From positions 14,219-78,218 of the forward strand of contig NZ_JAVKCQ010000140.1 of NCBI RefSeq assembly GCF_040222615.1: 64,000 nt of DNA, written 5' to 3'. Made by a program: the position numbers and the translations under genes. Each line of letters begins with the position of its first letter. Position 1 is the stretch's first letter. Of this stretch, positions 15,918-25,034 are shown in pieces. Under the pieces are notes generated by a model, which was given only the letters and a program-made list of their open reading frames with translations, was not told the DNA's origin and ran no database searches. The stretch comes from Haliea sp040222615. GTDB taxonomy: Bacteria; Pseudomonadota; Gammaproteobacteria; Pseudomonadales; Halieaceae.

Positions 15918-16637
15918 TCAGCCCGCAAGGGCCTGTTTTTGCAGGGCAAACAGGTGGCGGATACCTGACTCCGCAAGATCCAGCATGGCGTCCATCTCGG
16001 CGCGGTGAAAGGGTTGGCCCTCAGCGGTGCCCTGGACTTCGATAAATCCGCCGTCTTCACCCATGACCACATTCATGTCGGTATCAGCCCTGGAGTCCTC
16101 GCGGTAGTCCAGGTCCAGCACCGGTACGCACTGGAAAATTCCCGCGGACACCGAAGCCACCATCTGCAGCAGCGGTTCGGTGGTAATCAGTTTCTTGCGC
16201 TGGAGGTGGTTCAGGGCATCGACCAGGGCCACGCAGGCGCCGGTGATGGCCGCGGTGCGGGTGCCACCGTCGGCCTGGATAACATCGCAGTCCACGGTAA
16301 TGGTGTACTCGCCCAGCTTTTTCAGGTCCACGGCGGAGCGCAGGGAGCGCCCGATAAGGCGCTGGATTTCCAGTGTGCGCCCGCCCTGCTTGCCGCGGCT
16401 GGCTTCGCGATCCATACGCGAGCCGGTGGAGCGCGGCAACATGCCGTACTCGGCGGTAACCCAGCCGCTGCCGGTTCCGCGCAGGAACCGGGGTACCCCG
16501 GCATCCACCGAAGCGGTGCAGATGACTTTGGTGGCGCCGAACTCCACCAGCACAGAGCCCTCGGCGTGGCAGGTATAGTCGCGCGTCAGGGTGACGGTAC
16601 GCAGGTCGGCGGGCGCGCGGCCACTGGGTCTTTGCAT
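15918..16637 (-). CDS. rph: Ribonuclease PH
   Basis: A 239-residue phosphorolytic 3'-5' exoribonuclease that trims tRNA and rRNA 3' ends. Conserved segments are RPSGRAPADLRTVTL, GVPRFLRGTGSGWVTAEYGM, STGSRMDREASRGKQGGRTLEIQRLIGRSLR and DCDVIQADGGTRTAAI. The protein is full length, in contrast to the frameshifted rph of E. coli K-12. It diverges from yicC, as in most Gammaproteobacteria. Confidence 0.97.
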   Translation of the reverse strand: MQRPSGRAPADLRTVTLTRDYTCHAEGSVLVEFGATKVICTASVDAGVPRFLRGTGSGWVTAEYGMLPRSTGSRMDREASRGKQGGRTLEIQRLIGRSLRSAVDLKKLGEYTITVDCDVIQADGGTRTAAITGACVALVDALNHLQRKKLITTEPLLQMVASVSAGIFQCVPVLDLDYREDSRADTDMNVVMGEDGGFIEVQGTAEGQPFHRAEMDAMLDLAESGIRHLFALQKQALAG

Positions 16638-16791
16638 GGGCTGGAACTCCGGTCAGAATGGCAACGCGACAGTATACGCGAGCCATGGCCGCGCTGCAGG
16701 CCCGGGAGTGCGCTTACGGGATTGCAATCCTGTGAGCTGGCTGTGCAAACTGCTAGACTTCCCGTTCCCCCCAGCGTAGTAAGGCACCCCC

Positions 16792-17664
16792 TTGGCAGCC
16801 ATTTACAGCATGACCGCCTTTGCCCGCGAGTCCCTGGAGACCGCACAGGGCGCCCTCACGGTCGAGATCCGCACCGTCAACCACCGCTATCTGGATTGCG
16901 GCTTCAAGCTGCCGGAGTCCCTGCGCAACCTGGAGGGGAAGTTGCGCCAGCAAGCCGCCTTGAAGCTGGCCCGGGGCAAGGTGGAGTGCGCTTTCCGGCT
17001 GCAACCGCTGTCCGACCAGCTGCCGGCGCTGGAAATCAACCAGGAGCAGCTGCGGCGGGTCGTTGAGGCCGCCAGCCAGGTGACCCGGGCACTGGGACAG
17101 GCGCAGCCGCTAAACCCGTTGGAGGTGCTGCAGTTTCCCGGCGTGTGCAGCGTTCCTGCAACAGATGAAGAAGCGCTCCAGGTCAGTGCCGCTGCCGTGT
17201 TCGAGCAGGCCCTGGATTCACTGGTCGACAATCGCGCCCGGGAGGGTGCCAAGCTGGCCACCCTGATCCGGGAGCGGCTGGCGCAGGTCGAGGAGGAAAC
17301 CGCGGCCACCCGCGCACTACTGCCGGAGCTCAAGGCACAGCAGAATAGCCGCCTGCAGGCGCGGCTGGCCGAGTTGCAGGTCGAGGTCGACAGCGGGCGA
17401 CTGGAGCAGGAGCTCGTCTACCTGGCCCAGAAGGCAGATGTGGACGAGGAACTGGACCGGCTGCAGACCCATGTGGAAGAGGTGCGCCGCACCCTCGACC
17501 AGGGCGGCCCCTGCGGCCGACGACTGGATTTCCTGATGCAGGAGCTGAACCGGGAGGCCAATACCCTGTCTTCCAAGTCCATCGCCAGCAGCAGCACCCA
17601 CAGCGCGGTCCAGCTCAAGGTCCTGATCGAGCAGATGCGGGAACAGATTCAGAACATTGAGTAA
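16792..17664 (+). CDS. yicC: YicC family endoribonuclease
   Basis: A 290-residue YicC protein: MTAFAR near the N-terminus, IRTVNHRYLDCGFKLPE, LEQELVYLAQKADVDEELDRLQTHV, and a C-terminal GRRLDFLMQELNREANTLSSKS. E. coli YicC has been described as an RNase affecting small-RNA stability. The start is TTG at 16792, preceded by AAGG and matching the E. coli N-terminus; an ATG six codons in (16810) is the alternative. It diverges from rph and is followed by gmk. Confidence 0.92.
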   Translation: MAAIYSMTAFARESLETAQGALTVEIRTVNHRYLDCGFKLPESLRNLEGKLRQQAALKLARGKVECAFRLQPLSDQLPALEINQEQLRRVVEAASQVTRALGQAQPLNPLEVLQFPGVCSVPATDEEALQVSAAAVFEQALDSLVDNRAREGAKLATLIRERLAQVEEETAATRALLPELKAQQNSRLQARLAELQVEVDSGRLEQELVYLAQKADVDEELDRLQTHVEEVRRTLDQGGPCGRRLDFLMQELNREANTLSSKSIASSSTHSAVQLKVLIEQMREQIQNIE

Positions 17665-17751
17665 CGGGGGAGCAACACTGCTTGCCCCAAGGCCCGCGTC
17701 ACTGTGTAAAATGCCCCCCAGTACACATCCGGAATAGGACAGCCCCAGATC

Positions 17752-18372
17752 ATGAGCGGCACCGGCACCCTGTATACCGTCTCCGCCCCCAGCGGGGCCG
17801 GCAAGACCAGCCTGGTCAATGCGCTTATCGAGCGCTGTGAGCGCCTGCGCGTCTCGGTATCCCACACCACCCGACCCCAGCGCCCGGGCGAACAGGACGG
17901 GGTCAACTACCACTTCATTGATGAGCCGGCGTTTCTCCGCATGCTGGACAAGGCCGCTTTTCTGGAACACGCGCGGGTGTTCGGCAACCTGTATGGCACC
18001 TCCCAGGCCTGGGTAGAGGAACAGCTGGCCACCGGCACTGACGTCATTCTGGAGATCGACTGGCAGGGAGCCGAGCAGGTCAAGCGCCTGCTGCCCGCCA
18101 CCCGCGGCATATTCATCCTGCCACCGTCGCGACAGGCCCTCGAGCAGCGTCTCACCGGCCGCGGCCAGGACGACCCGGGCATCATCGCCGCGCGCCTGGC
18201 AGAGGCGGTCGAGGAGATGTCGCACTACGTCCAGTCCGATTACCTGGTGGTCAACAACGACTTCGACCAGGCCCTGTCCGAGCTGGAGGCCATAGTGGTC
18301 TGCCAGCGGCTGCAAACGCCCCGCCAGCAGGAAGTGCTGACCGACCTGCTGCTGAATCTGCTCGACAGCTGA
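17752..18372 (+). CDS. gmk: Guanylate kinase
   Basis: A 206-residue kinase making GDP from GMP. The P-loop is SAPSGAGKTSL near residues 9-19; the GMP-binding region SHTTRPQRPGEQDGVNYHF and the LEIDWQGAEQVK segment are intact. It stands first in the gmk-rpoZ-spoT series typical of this clade, which groups GTP supply, the omega subunit and (p)ppGpp turnover. Confidence 0.97.
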   Translation: MSGTGTLYTVSAPSGAGKTSLVNALIERCERLRVSVSHTTRPQRPGEQDGVNYHFIDEPAFLRMLDKAAFLEHARVFGNLYGTSQAWVEEQLATGTDVILEIDWQGAEQVKRLLPATRGIFILPPSRQALEQRLTGRGQDDPGIIAARLAEAVEEMSHYVQSDYLVVNNDFDQALSELEAIVVCQRLQTPRQQEVLTDLLLNLLDS

Positions 18373-18441
18373 TTCGTCAGCGGCATTATTCACATCGCCT
18401 CGCGGCTATTCGCCGCTGTACCCTAAACCCGTCAATGCGGG

Positions 18442-18465
18442 TATAATTGAGGGTTCGTTAACCCC
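18442..18465 (+). promoter_or_regulatory. Candidate -10 box and leader hairpin before rpoZ
   Basis: A perfect TATAAT lies at 18442-18447, 37 bases before the rpoZ ATG, without a convincing -35 at the usual distance. It is followed by a small inverted repeat (GGGTT-CGTT-AACCC, about 18451-18464). A second small hairpin (GCGGC-TATTC-GCCGC, about 18402-18416) precedes it and could help end gmk transcription. Confidence 0.4.
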
Positions 18466-18483
18466 AACAGGATTGATTGACAG

Positions 18484-18747
18484 ATGGCACGCGTAACCGT
18501 TGAAGATTGTCTGGAAAATGTAGATAACCGTTTTGAACTGGTGATGGTCGCCAGCAAGCGCGCCCGCCAGATCGCCACCGGCGGCAAGGATCCCCTGGTG
18601 GAGGAAGAGTCCGACAAGCCCACCGTTATCGCCCTGCGTGAAATTGCCGAGGGCCTGATCACCTCGTCCATCCTCACCCGCGAAGAGGAAATGGACGCGG
18701 AAGAGGAATTCGCCGAAGTCATGGCGGCGTCTCACGAGTCCTTCTGA
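18484..18747 (+). CDS. rpoZ: RNA polymerase omega subunit
   Basis: An 87-residue omega subunit with the conserved MARVTVEDCLENVDNRFELV start, ASKRARQIATGG and KPTVIALREIAEG. Omega assists beta-prime folding and forms one ppGpp site of RNA polymerase, consistent with its place directly before spoT. The C-terminus is acidic. Confidence 0.97.
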   Translation: MARVTVEDCLENVDNRFELVMVASKRARQIATGGKDPLVEEESDKPTVIALREIAEGLITSSILTREEEMDAEEEFAEVMAASHESF

Positions 18748-18788
18748 TGTCTTTCGGGCATCCTTGCTAGGCAGGTACCATTACTGAC

Positions 18789-20945
18789 ATGCAAACCATC
18801 GATGCCCTTGATTCCACCCTCCGCAGTTACCTGGACGTCGAACAGGCCCGGCAGGTTCGGCGCGCCTACTACTTTGCCGAGCAGGCCCACTTCGGGCAGA
18901 TCCGGCGCAGCGGCGAGCCCTATGTAACCCACCCCCTGGCCGTTGCCGGTATCCTCGCCGACATGCACATGGACCACCAGAGCCTGATGGCGGCCATGTT
19001 GCACGATGTCATTGAAGATACCGGCATCGACAAGGACTCCATTGGCAGCCAGTTCGGGCCCGCGGTGGCGGAACTGGTGGACGGGGTCAGCAAGCTGACC
19101 CAGATGGAGTTCAGCTCGCTGGCTGAAAAGCAGGCGGAAAACTTCCAGAAAATGGCCCTGGCCATGGCCAGGGACATCCGCGTGATCCTGGTGAAACTGG
19201 CGGACCGCCTGCACAACATGCGTACCCTCGGTGTCCTGCCCCAGGACAAGGCCCGCCGGATCGCCCGCGAAACCCTGGAAATCTACGCTCCCATCGCCAT
19301 GCGCCTGGGCATGAACTCGGTGCGCATCGAGTTCGAGGACCTTGGCTTCAGCGCTCTCTATCCCATGCGCGCCACCCGCATTGCAGCGGCGATGCGGGCC
19401 GGCAGCGGCCACCGCAAGGAGCTGGTCGACAAGATCCGCCACCAGATCGAGTCCACCCTGGAGCAGGAGGGCCACGATGTCGAGGTGATTGGCCGCGAGA
19501 AGCACCTCTACAGCATCTACAGCAAGATGAAGTCGAAGAAGAAGTCCTTCGCGGAAATCATGGACATCTATGCCTTCCGCATCATCGTCGACTCGGTGGA
19601 TACCTGCTACCGGGTGCTGGGCTCCGTACACAGCCTCTACAAGCCGGTGCCGGGAGAGTTCAGCGACTATATCGCGATCCCCAAGGCCAACGGCTACCAG
19701 TCCCTGCACACGGTGCTGATGGGCATGCATGGTGTACCCATTGAAATCCAGATCCGGACCCGGGAAATGGAGGAGATGGCGAACAACGGAATCGCCGCGC
19801 ACTGGCTGTACAAGAGCGATGGCCAGTCCGCCAACGGCAGCCACGCCAGGGCCCGGGAATGGGTGCAGGGGCTGCTGGAAATGCAGCAGCGGGCCGGCAA
19901 TTCGCTGGAGTTCATCGAAAGCGTCAAGATCGACCTGTTCCCGGACGAGATTTACGTGTTCACACCCAAGGGCCGCATCCTGGAGCTGCCCCGCGGCGCC
20001 ACCGCCGTGGATTTCGCCTACGCGGTGCACACGGACGTCGGCAACAGCTGCGTGGCCTGCCGCATCAACCGGCGGCTGGCGCCCCTGTCAGAGCCCCTGC
20101 AGAGCGGCCAGACCGTTGAGATCCTCACCGCGCCGGGGGCGCGCCCGAACCCCTCCTGGTTCAACTACGCGGTTACCGCCAAGGCGCGGACCAATATCCG
20201 CCACTTTCTCAAGCACCAGACCCGGGAGGACTCTGTCGCCCTCGGGCGGCGCCTGCTGGACAAGGCCCTGCAGGCCTTCGACAGCAGCCTGGAACAGCTT
20301 CCCGCCAGCCAGATGCAGGACTACCTGAAACGGCACGAGTACGCCGCCCTGGATGACCTGCTGGAAGACATCGCCCGCGGCAACCGGCTGCCACCCATTA
20401 CTGCCCAGCAGATTCTCGGGGAGCTGGCGGCAGGCCAGCTGGAGCCGGCGGAGCAGAAGCCGCAGCCCATGGCCATCCGCGGCACCGAGGGCTTCATGGT
20501 CACCTACGCGCGCTGCTGCCACCCGATTCCGGGCGACCCCATCGAGGGCTACCTGAGCTCGGAAAAAGGCGTGGTGGTGCACCGCGAGCGCTGCAAGAAC
20601 CTGGCGGAGATGCGCGAGAACCGCGAGCGCCTGGTGGCGCTGCGCTGGGATGAACAGGTACAGGGCGAGTACCTTACCGAACTGAGGATAGAAGTGGAAA
20701 ACCGCCGCGGCATGATCGCGGTGCTCGCCACGCGTATCAACAGCATGGGCGTGAACATCGAGAAGATCTCCACCGAAGACAAGGATTACCAGTTCACTTA
20801 CGTCGACCTCGCCATGCAGGTCAACAACCGGATCCACCTCGCGCGGATCATGAAGCGCCTGCGCACCGTCAACTCGGTGCGCCGGGTATCGCGACTCAAG
20901 AACGAGGCGCCCGCACGGCGCCCCAAGCAGGGAACAGGCAAATGA
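18789..20945 (+). CDS. spoT: Bifunctional (p)ppGpp synthetase/hydrolase SpoT
   Basis: A 718-residue RelA/SpoT homologue. The HD hydrolase domain is intact (His48, His72-Asp73 in LHDVIEDT), followed by the synthetase domain (YSIYSKMKSKKKSF, DIYAFRIIVD, YQSLHTVLMG), a TGS domain (IYVFTPKGRILELPRGAT), a helical region and an ACT domain at the C-terminus. Both catalytic halves look functional, as expected for SpoT rather than RelA. It overlaps ridA by four bases. Confidence 0.97.
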   Translation: MQTIDALDSTLRSYLDVEQARQVRRAYYFAEQAHFGQIRRSGEPYVTHPLAVAGILADMHMDHQSLMAAMLHDVIEDTGIDKDSIGSQFGPAVAELVDGVSKLTQMEFSSLAEKQAENFQKMALAMARDIRVILVKLADRLHNMRTLGVLPQDKARRIARETLEIYAPIAMRLGMNSVRIEFEDLGFSALYPMRATRIAAAMRAGSGHRKELVDKIRHQIESTLEQEGHDVEVIGREKHLYSIYSKMKSKKKSFAEIMDIYAFRIIVDSVDTCYRVLGSVHSLYKPVPGEFSDYIAIPKANGYQSLHTVLMGMHGVPIEIQIRTREMEEMANNGIAAHWLYKSDGQSANGSHARAREWVQGLLEMQQRAGNSLEFIESVKIDLFPDEIYVFTPKGRILELPRGATAVDFAYAVHTDVGNSCVACRINRRLAPLSEPLQSGQTVEILTAPGARPNPSWFNYAVTAKARTNIRHFLKHQTREDSVALGRRLLDKALQAFDSSLEQLPASQMQDYLKRHEYAALDDLLEDIARGNRLPPITAQQILGELAAGQLEPAEQKPQPMAIRGTEGFMVTYARCCHPIPGDPIEGYLSSEKGVVVHRERCKNLAEMRENRERLVALRWDEQVQGEYLTELRIEVENRRGMIAVLATRINSMGVNIEKISTEDKDYQFTYVDLAMQVNNRIHLARIMKRLRTVNSVRRVSRLKNEAPARRPKQGTGK

Positions 20946-21325
20946 CCAACCGCGCCATCATCTCCAGCCCCGACGCCCCCGCCGCGATCGGACCCTACTC
21001 CCAGGCAGTCAAGGTGGGTAACACCGTGTGGCTCTCCGGCCAGATTCCGCTGGTGCCCGGCACCATGGAACTGGTCACCGGGGACATCCGCGCCCAGGCC
21101 CAACAGGTGTTCAGCAACCTGGCTGCCGTGGCCGAAGCCGCCGGCGGCACGCTCAACAGCGCGGTGAAGATCAATATCTCGCTGACCGACATGGGCGACT
21201 TTGCCACCGTCAACGAGGTGATGGCGGAATTCCTGCAGGCCCCCTTCCCGGCCCGGGCCTGTGTCCAGGTTGCCGGCCTGCCCAAGGGTGTCGCTATCGA
21301 AGTCGAGGCAATCCTGGCCCTCTGA
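20942..21325 (+). CDS. ridA: RidA family 2-iminobutanoate/2-iminopropanoate deaminase
   Basis: A 127-residue RidA (YjgF/YER057c) protein that hydrolyses reactive enamine/imine intermediates released by PLP enzymes such as threonine dehydratase. Visible are the N-terminal APAAIGPYSQAVKVGNTVWLSGQIPL, the catalytic-arginine segment FPARACVQVAGLPKG and the C-terminal EVEAIL. It overlaps the spoT stop (ATGA), as in many Gammaproteobacteria. Confidence 0.96.
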   Translation: MTNRAIISSPDAPAAIGPYSQAVKVGNTVWLSGQIPLVPGTMELVTGDIRAQAQQVFSNLAAVAEAAGGTLNSAVKINISLTDMGDFATVNEVMAEFLQAPFPARACVQVAGLPKGVAIEVEAILAL

Positions 21326-21341
21326 CACCCCGGCGCCCGCT

Positions 21342-22211
21342 TCAGTCGCCCGGCAGCGGGCGTTCCTCCAGTACCGCGGTATAACCTGCTCGATAGTCAG
21401 GATACTTGAGCCTGTAACCGCTGGCCCTGAGGGCCAGGTTGCGGCAGCGCTTGTGGCCACCTGCGCGCATGCCATCGACGCGGTTGCGCCACTCGGCAAT
21501 ACCCAGCGCCTGCGCCAGCCAGAGTTCGACCTCGAACTGCGGCGCGGGCGCGTTGTCGACCGCAATCATGGTTCGTGCCGGGGCGACACCCCGCTGCCAT
21601 TGTTGCAGCAACCAGGCCAGCAAGCCCCCCACATCATCCCGGTGAATCCGGTTGCTGTAGCGCAGCGGCGTCTGCGGGCACAGCTCGCCACCGGCGATCC
21701 GGCGCAGCAGATAGCCCTCGGGCTGGCCGTAGATACCGGCACAGCGCAGCACACAAGCCGGGTGCTCCGAATCGAGTAGTTGCCGCTCAGCGTCGATAAT
21801 CGCCAGGGCGGCGGGATCAGCGCTTGCCAGGGGGCTGTCATCCTCTACCCAGCCGCCCCCTGCCTCCGCGTAGACACGGGTACTGGACACCATCACGACG
21901 CCCGCCGGACGATGCCTGCCCAGGCCAGCGAGCACCTTGCGCATGGCCCGGCTGAATCCCGCGCGGTATCCGGCCTCGCCGCCGCCGGTCGGCTTCAGGG
22001 TAAGAATGACAAAGTCCGGCGCCAGTGCTTCCAGCATGGTCAGAGAGGTGTCCTCGGCGGCGTAGTCCGCAGCAATCCCGGCAAAACCCCGGGGCAGGGA
22101 GCGGGTATTCCGCCGCAGACCCGTCACCGACCAGCCCTCCTGCTGCAGGATACCGCCGGCGCGGGCCCCGAGGTCACCACAACCGACAATCAAAACGCTT
22201 TTGCCCTTCAT
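21342..22211 (-). CDS. NAD(P)-binding Rossmann-fold protein, atypical SDR (YeeZ-like)
   Basis: A 289-residue protein beginning KSVLIVGCGDLGARAGGIL, a Rossmann nucleotide-binding loop with the GxGxxG variant GCGDLG. Later features are SSTRVYAEAGGGWVEDDSP (the catalytic-region Ser and Tyr of SDR epimerases), RCAGIYGQPEGYLLRRI and YSNRIHRDDV. These match the extended/atypical SDR group that includes E. coli YeeZ, whose substrate is not established. It converges on ridA with a 16-base gap and diverges from recG. Confidence 0.82.
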   Translation of the reverse strand: MKGKSVLIVGCGDLGARAGGILQQEGWSVTGLRRNTRSLPRGFAGIAADYAAEDTSLTMLEALAPDFVILTLKPTGGGEAGYRAGFSRAMRKVLAGLGRHRPAGVVMVSSTRVYAEAGGGWVEDDSPLASADPAALAIIDAERQLLDSEHPACVLRCAGIYGQPEGYLLRRIAGGELCPQTPLRYSNRIHRDDVGGLLAWLLQQWQRGVAPARTMIAVDNAPAPQFEVELWLAQALGIAEWRNRVDGMRAGGHKRCRNLALRASGYRLKYPDYRAGYTAVLEERPLPGD

Positions 22212-22330
22212 CTGCCCTTCCCTGACTGGTTACACTGTGCAGCTTCGACCCAACGGGCCCAACGCCGTGATCACAGTGTACTGCACCCCCTGCGCAGGTG
22301 CCCGCACCACCCTCCCCGGAGTCTCCAGTC

Positions 22331-24427
22331 TTGGCCGTGCTTGAACCCCAGCCGGTTACCGCGCTGCGGGGGGTCGGTCCACGTCTCGCCCGGCAGCTGG
22401 AAGACTACGGCATCAGCCAGGTAGAGGACCTGCTGTTTCACTTGCCCCTGCGCTACCAGGACCGCACCCGGGTCACCCCGATCGCCGCGTTGCAGGAAGG
22501 GGGCGAGGTGTCCGTCGAGGGCGAGGTGCGTCTCGCGGACATCGTGTTCGGCCGGCGGCGGAGCCTGGTGGCGCGGATCCAGGACGGCACCGGCACCCTC
22601 ACCCTGCGCTTCTTCCACTTCAGCGCGGCGCAGAAGAAGGGTCTGCAGCCCGGCACCAGGCTGCGCTGCTTCGGCCAGATACGGCGCGGTGCCAGTGGCT
22701 ATGAGATCTTCCACCCGGAGTACCGCCTGCTCGCGGACGATGACGACGACGGGTTCGCCGGCGCTGCGGGCGCCGCCGGGGACGCGACCCTGACACCGGT
22801 GTATCCGACCACCAGCGGGATCGGGCAGGCCCAGTGGCGCAAGCTCTGCGCCCAGGCCCTGCAGCAGCTGGAACGGGCCCAGCCCAGGGATCTCCTGCCC
22901 ACCGGCAGCGGACAGCGCTTCACTCTGGTGGAGGCCCTGCGCTACCTGCACGCACCGCCGCCGGACGCGCCGTTGCAGGCGCTGTTGGGGGGAACCCATC
23001 CGGCACAGTTGCGGCTGGCACTGGAAGAGCTCGTCGCGCACAACCTGTCGCTCCTGCGACTGCGGGAGAAACAGCAACAAAGAGCCGCGCCGTCCCTGCC
23101 GCAGGGCCGGGCAGCTGCGCTGCAGCGGTCCCTGTTGGCCGGGCTCCCCTTCAGCCCCACCGCTGCCCAGTTGCGGGTGATGGCGGAAATCGGCCAGGAT
23201 CTGGCGCAACCCCTGCCCATGCTGCGCCTGGTCCAGGGGGATGTCGGTTCCGGCAAGACCCTGGTTGCGGCTCACGCCGCGCTGCAGGCAATCGCCAACG
23301 GCTACCAGGTGGCGTTGATGGCCCCCACGGAGATTCTCGCCGAACAGCACCGGCTCAATTTTGGCGGCTGGTTCGAAGCCCTGGGCATTGACCTGGAATG
23401 GCTCAGCGGGCGGGTGAAGGGCAGGGCCCGCAAGGCCGCGACAGCGAGAATCGCCTCCGGCGAGGCGGCCATGGTGATCGGCACCCATGCCCTGTTCCAG
23501 GAGGATGTAGCCTTCCATCGCCTGGGCCTGGTCATGGTCGACGAGCAGCACAAGTTCGGCGTGCACCAGCGTCTCGCGCTGAGTGAGAAGGCGGGCATCG
23601 ACGGTCGCCCGCACCAGCTGGTGCTGACCGCCACTCCCATCCCGCGCACCCTGTCGATGGTGGCCTATGCCGACCTCGACTGCTCGGTCATCGATGAACT
23701 GCCGCCGGGCAGGCAGCCAGTGACAACCCTGCTGGTGGACAGCCAGCGCCGGGATCAGGTCATGAGCCGGGTTGCCAGCGCCTGCGCCGAGGGCCGCCAG
23801 GCCTACTGGGTCTGTACCCTGATTGAGGAGAGCGATGCCCTGCAGGCCCAGGCGGCGGAAGCGACCGCGCAACTGCTGCGGGAAGCGCTGCCGGATCTGT
23901 CGGTGGGCCTGGTGCACGGGCGAATGAAACCCGCGGAAAAAGCGGCCGTCATGGCCGCGTTCAAGGCGGGCGCGGTGGCGCTGCTGGTGGCGACCACGGT
24001 GATTGAAGTGGGTGTCGATGTCGCCAATGCGAGCCTGATGATCATCGAAAACCCGGAGCGGCTGGGGCTGGCGCAGCTGCACCAGTTGCGAGGCCGGGTC
24101 GGACGCGGCGGAGGCGCCAGTCACTGTGTGTTGCTCTATCAGGCGCCGCTGTCGCGCAGCGGCAAGCAGCGCCTGGTGGCCATGCGCGAGAGCAACGACG
24201 GCTTCTACATCGCCGAGCGGGACCTGGAGCTGCGGGGCCCGGGAGAAGTGCTGGGTACGCGCCAAACCGGTCTGCTGGCTTTCCGCATCGCCGAGCTGCC
24301 GACCCACAACCACCTGCTGGAGCGGGTACAGGCTATCGCCGCAAACCTGCAGGGCGGCGACCCGGCCATTGTCGACGAGCTGATCCAGCGCTGGACCGGC
24401 AGCAAGGCACGCTTCGCCGAAGTCTGA
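22331..24427 (+). CDS. recG: ATP-dependent DNA helicase RecG
   Basis: A double-stranded DNA translocase that remodels stalled replication forks and Holliday junctions. It has an N-terminal wedge/OB domain (LLFHLPLRYQDRTR), Walker A GDVGSGKT, the DEQH box (MVDEQHKFGVHQR), motif III TATPIPRTLSM, and C-terminal VIEVGVDVANASLMIIENPERLGLAQLHQLRGRVGRGG. The start is uncertain: GTG at 22298 opens the frame, but TTG at 22331 has GGAG nine bases upstream and gives 698 residues, nearer the E. coli length of 693. It converges on the DUF1415 gene. Confidence 0.95.
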   Translation: MAVLEPQPVTALRGVGPRLARQLEDYGISQVEDLLFHLPLRYQDRTRVTPIAALQEGGEVSVEGEVRLADIVFGRRRSLVARIQDGTGTLTLRFFHFSAAQKKGLQPGTRLRCFGQIRRGASGYEIFHPEYRLLADDDDDGFAGAAGAAGDATLTPVYPTTSGIGQAQWRKLCAQALQQLERAQPRDLLPTGSGQRFTLVEALRYLHAPPPDAPLQALLGGTHPAQLRLALEELVAHNLSLLRLREKQQQRAAPSLPQGRAAALQRSLLAGLPFSPTAAQLRVMAEIGQDLAQPLPMLRLVQGDVGSGKTLVAAHAALQAIANGYQVALMAPTEILAEQHRLNFGGWFEALGIDLEWLSGRVKGRARKAATARIASGEAAMVIGTHALFQEDVAFHRLGLVMVDEQHKFGVHQRLALSEKAGIDGRPHQLVLTATPIPRTLSMVAYADLDCSVIDELPPGRQPVTTLLVDSQRRDQVMSRVASACAEGRQAYWVCTLIEESDALQAQAAEATAQLLREALPDLSVGLVHGRMKPAEKAAVMAAFKAGAVALLVATTVIEVGVDVANASLMIIENPERLGLAQLHQLRGRVGRGGGASHCVLLYQAPLSRSGKQRLVAMRESNDGFYIAERDLELRGPGEVLGTRQTGLLAFRIAELPTHNHLLERVQAIAANLQGGDPAIVDELIQRWTGSKARFAEV

Positions 24428-24434
24428 GGGCCCG

Positions 24435-25034
24435 TCAGAGCGCCCGCAGGCGAGCCAGGCGGGCGGCCAGTTCCTCCCGGCCCATGCTGTTCAGACGGGC
24501 AATATTGGCCCGGGGGATGTTTTCCGGTTCGGGCCAGGCAGCCAGCGCACGCTCCAGCATGTCCTCCCGCAGCAGGTGGATTACCGGCAGCGGCGCGCGG
24601 TTGCTGTAATGGCTGGCGGCGTCGGGCGCTTCCCCCGCGAACTGGTAGTCGGGATGGAAACTGGCCAGCTGGATAACCCCTTCCAGGCCAGCGGCCTCCA
24701 GCAGCATGTTGGCCTGGTCGAGAAAATCGAGGTAGTCGTCAAAGCGGGACAGGCCGCCGGTATAGGCCAGCAGCGTGGTGGCGATTTCATCTGCGCTACT
24801 GCCCTGCAGCAGGTCCAGTTCGCGCAGCAGAGAGGCCCGCATCTGCTGCAGGCCCTGCTCGCTGTCGTCGGCAGTACAGACCGCTATGCGCAAACCGGGC
24901 CCCTGTAGCAGGGGCCGGGCGAAAGGGCAGAGGTTGAGGCCGACCACGCAGCTTTCCAGCCAGGCGCGCAGCTGGCGCTCCGCCCGGTCGACGCCGAGGG
25001 CCGCCCCGCGGATCCCGGTGCCGCCGGGGCTCAG
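24435..25034 (-). CDS. DUF1415 family protein, probably with a non-standard CTG start
   Basis: The family core is clear: WLESCVVGLNLCPFARPLL, then IQLASFHPDYQFAG, NRAPLPVIHLLRE and ANIARLNSMGREELAARL. DUF1415 proteins have no established function. The problem is the start. No ATG, GTG or TTG occurs in frame between base 25172 and the conserved core. Beginning at the GTG at 25172 would add 46 residues encoded inside the upstream rubredoxin-reductase gene. A CTG at 25034 overlaps that gene's TGA stop as CTGA, copying the ATGA coupling common here, and gives 199 residues with a normal N-terminal length. I therefore report 25034, with the longer GTG form as the alternative. Confidence 0.8.
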   Translation of the reverse strand: MSPGGTGIRGAALGVDRAERQLRAWLESCVVGLNLCPFARPLLQGPGLRIAVCTADDSEQGLQQMRASLLRELDLLQGSSADEIATTLLAYTGGLSRFDDYLDFLDQANMLLEAAGLEGVIQLASFHPDYQFAGEAPDAASHYSNRAPLPVIHLLREDMLERALAAWPEPENIPRANIARLNSMGREELAARLARLRAL

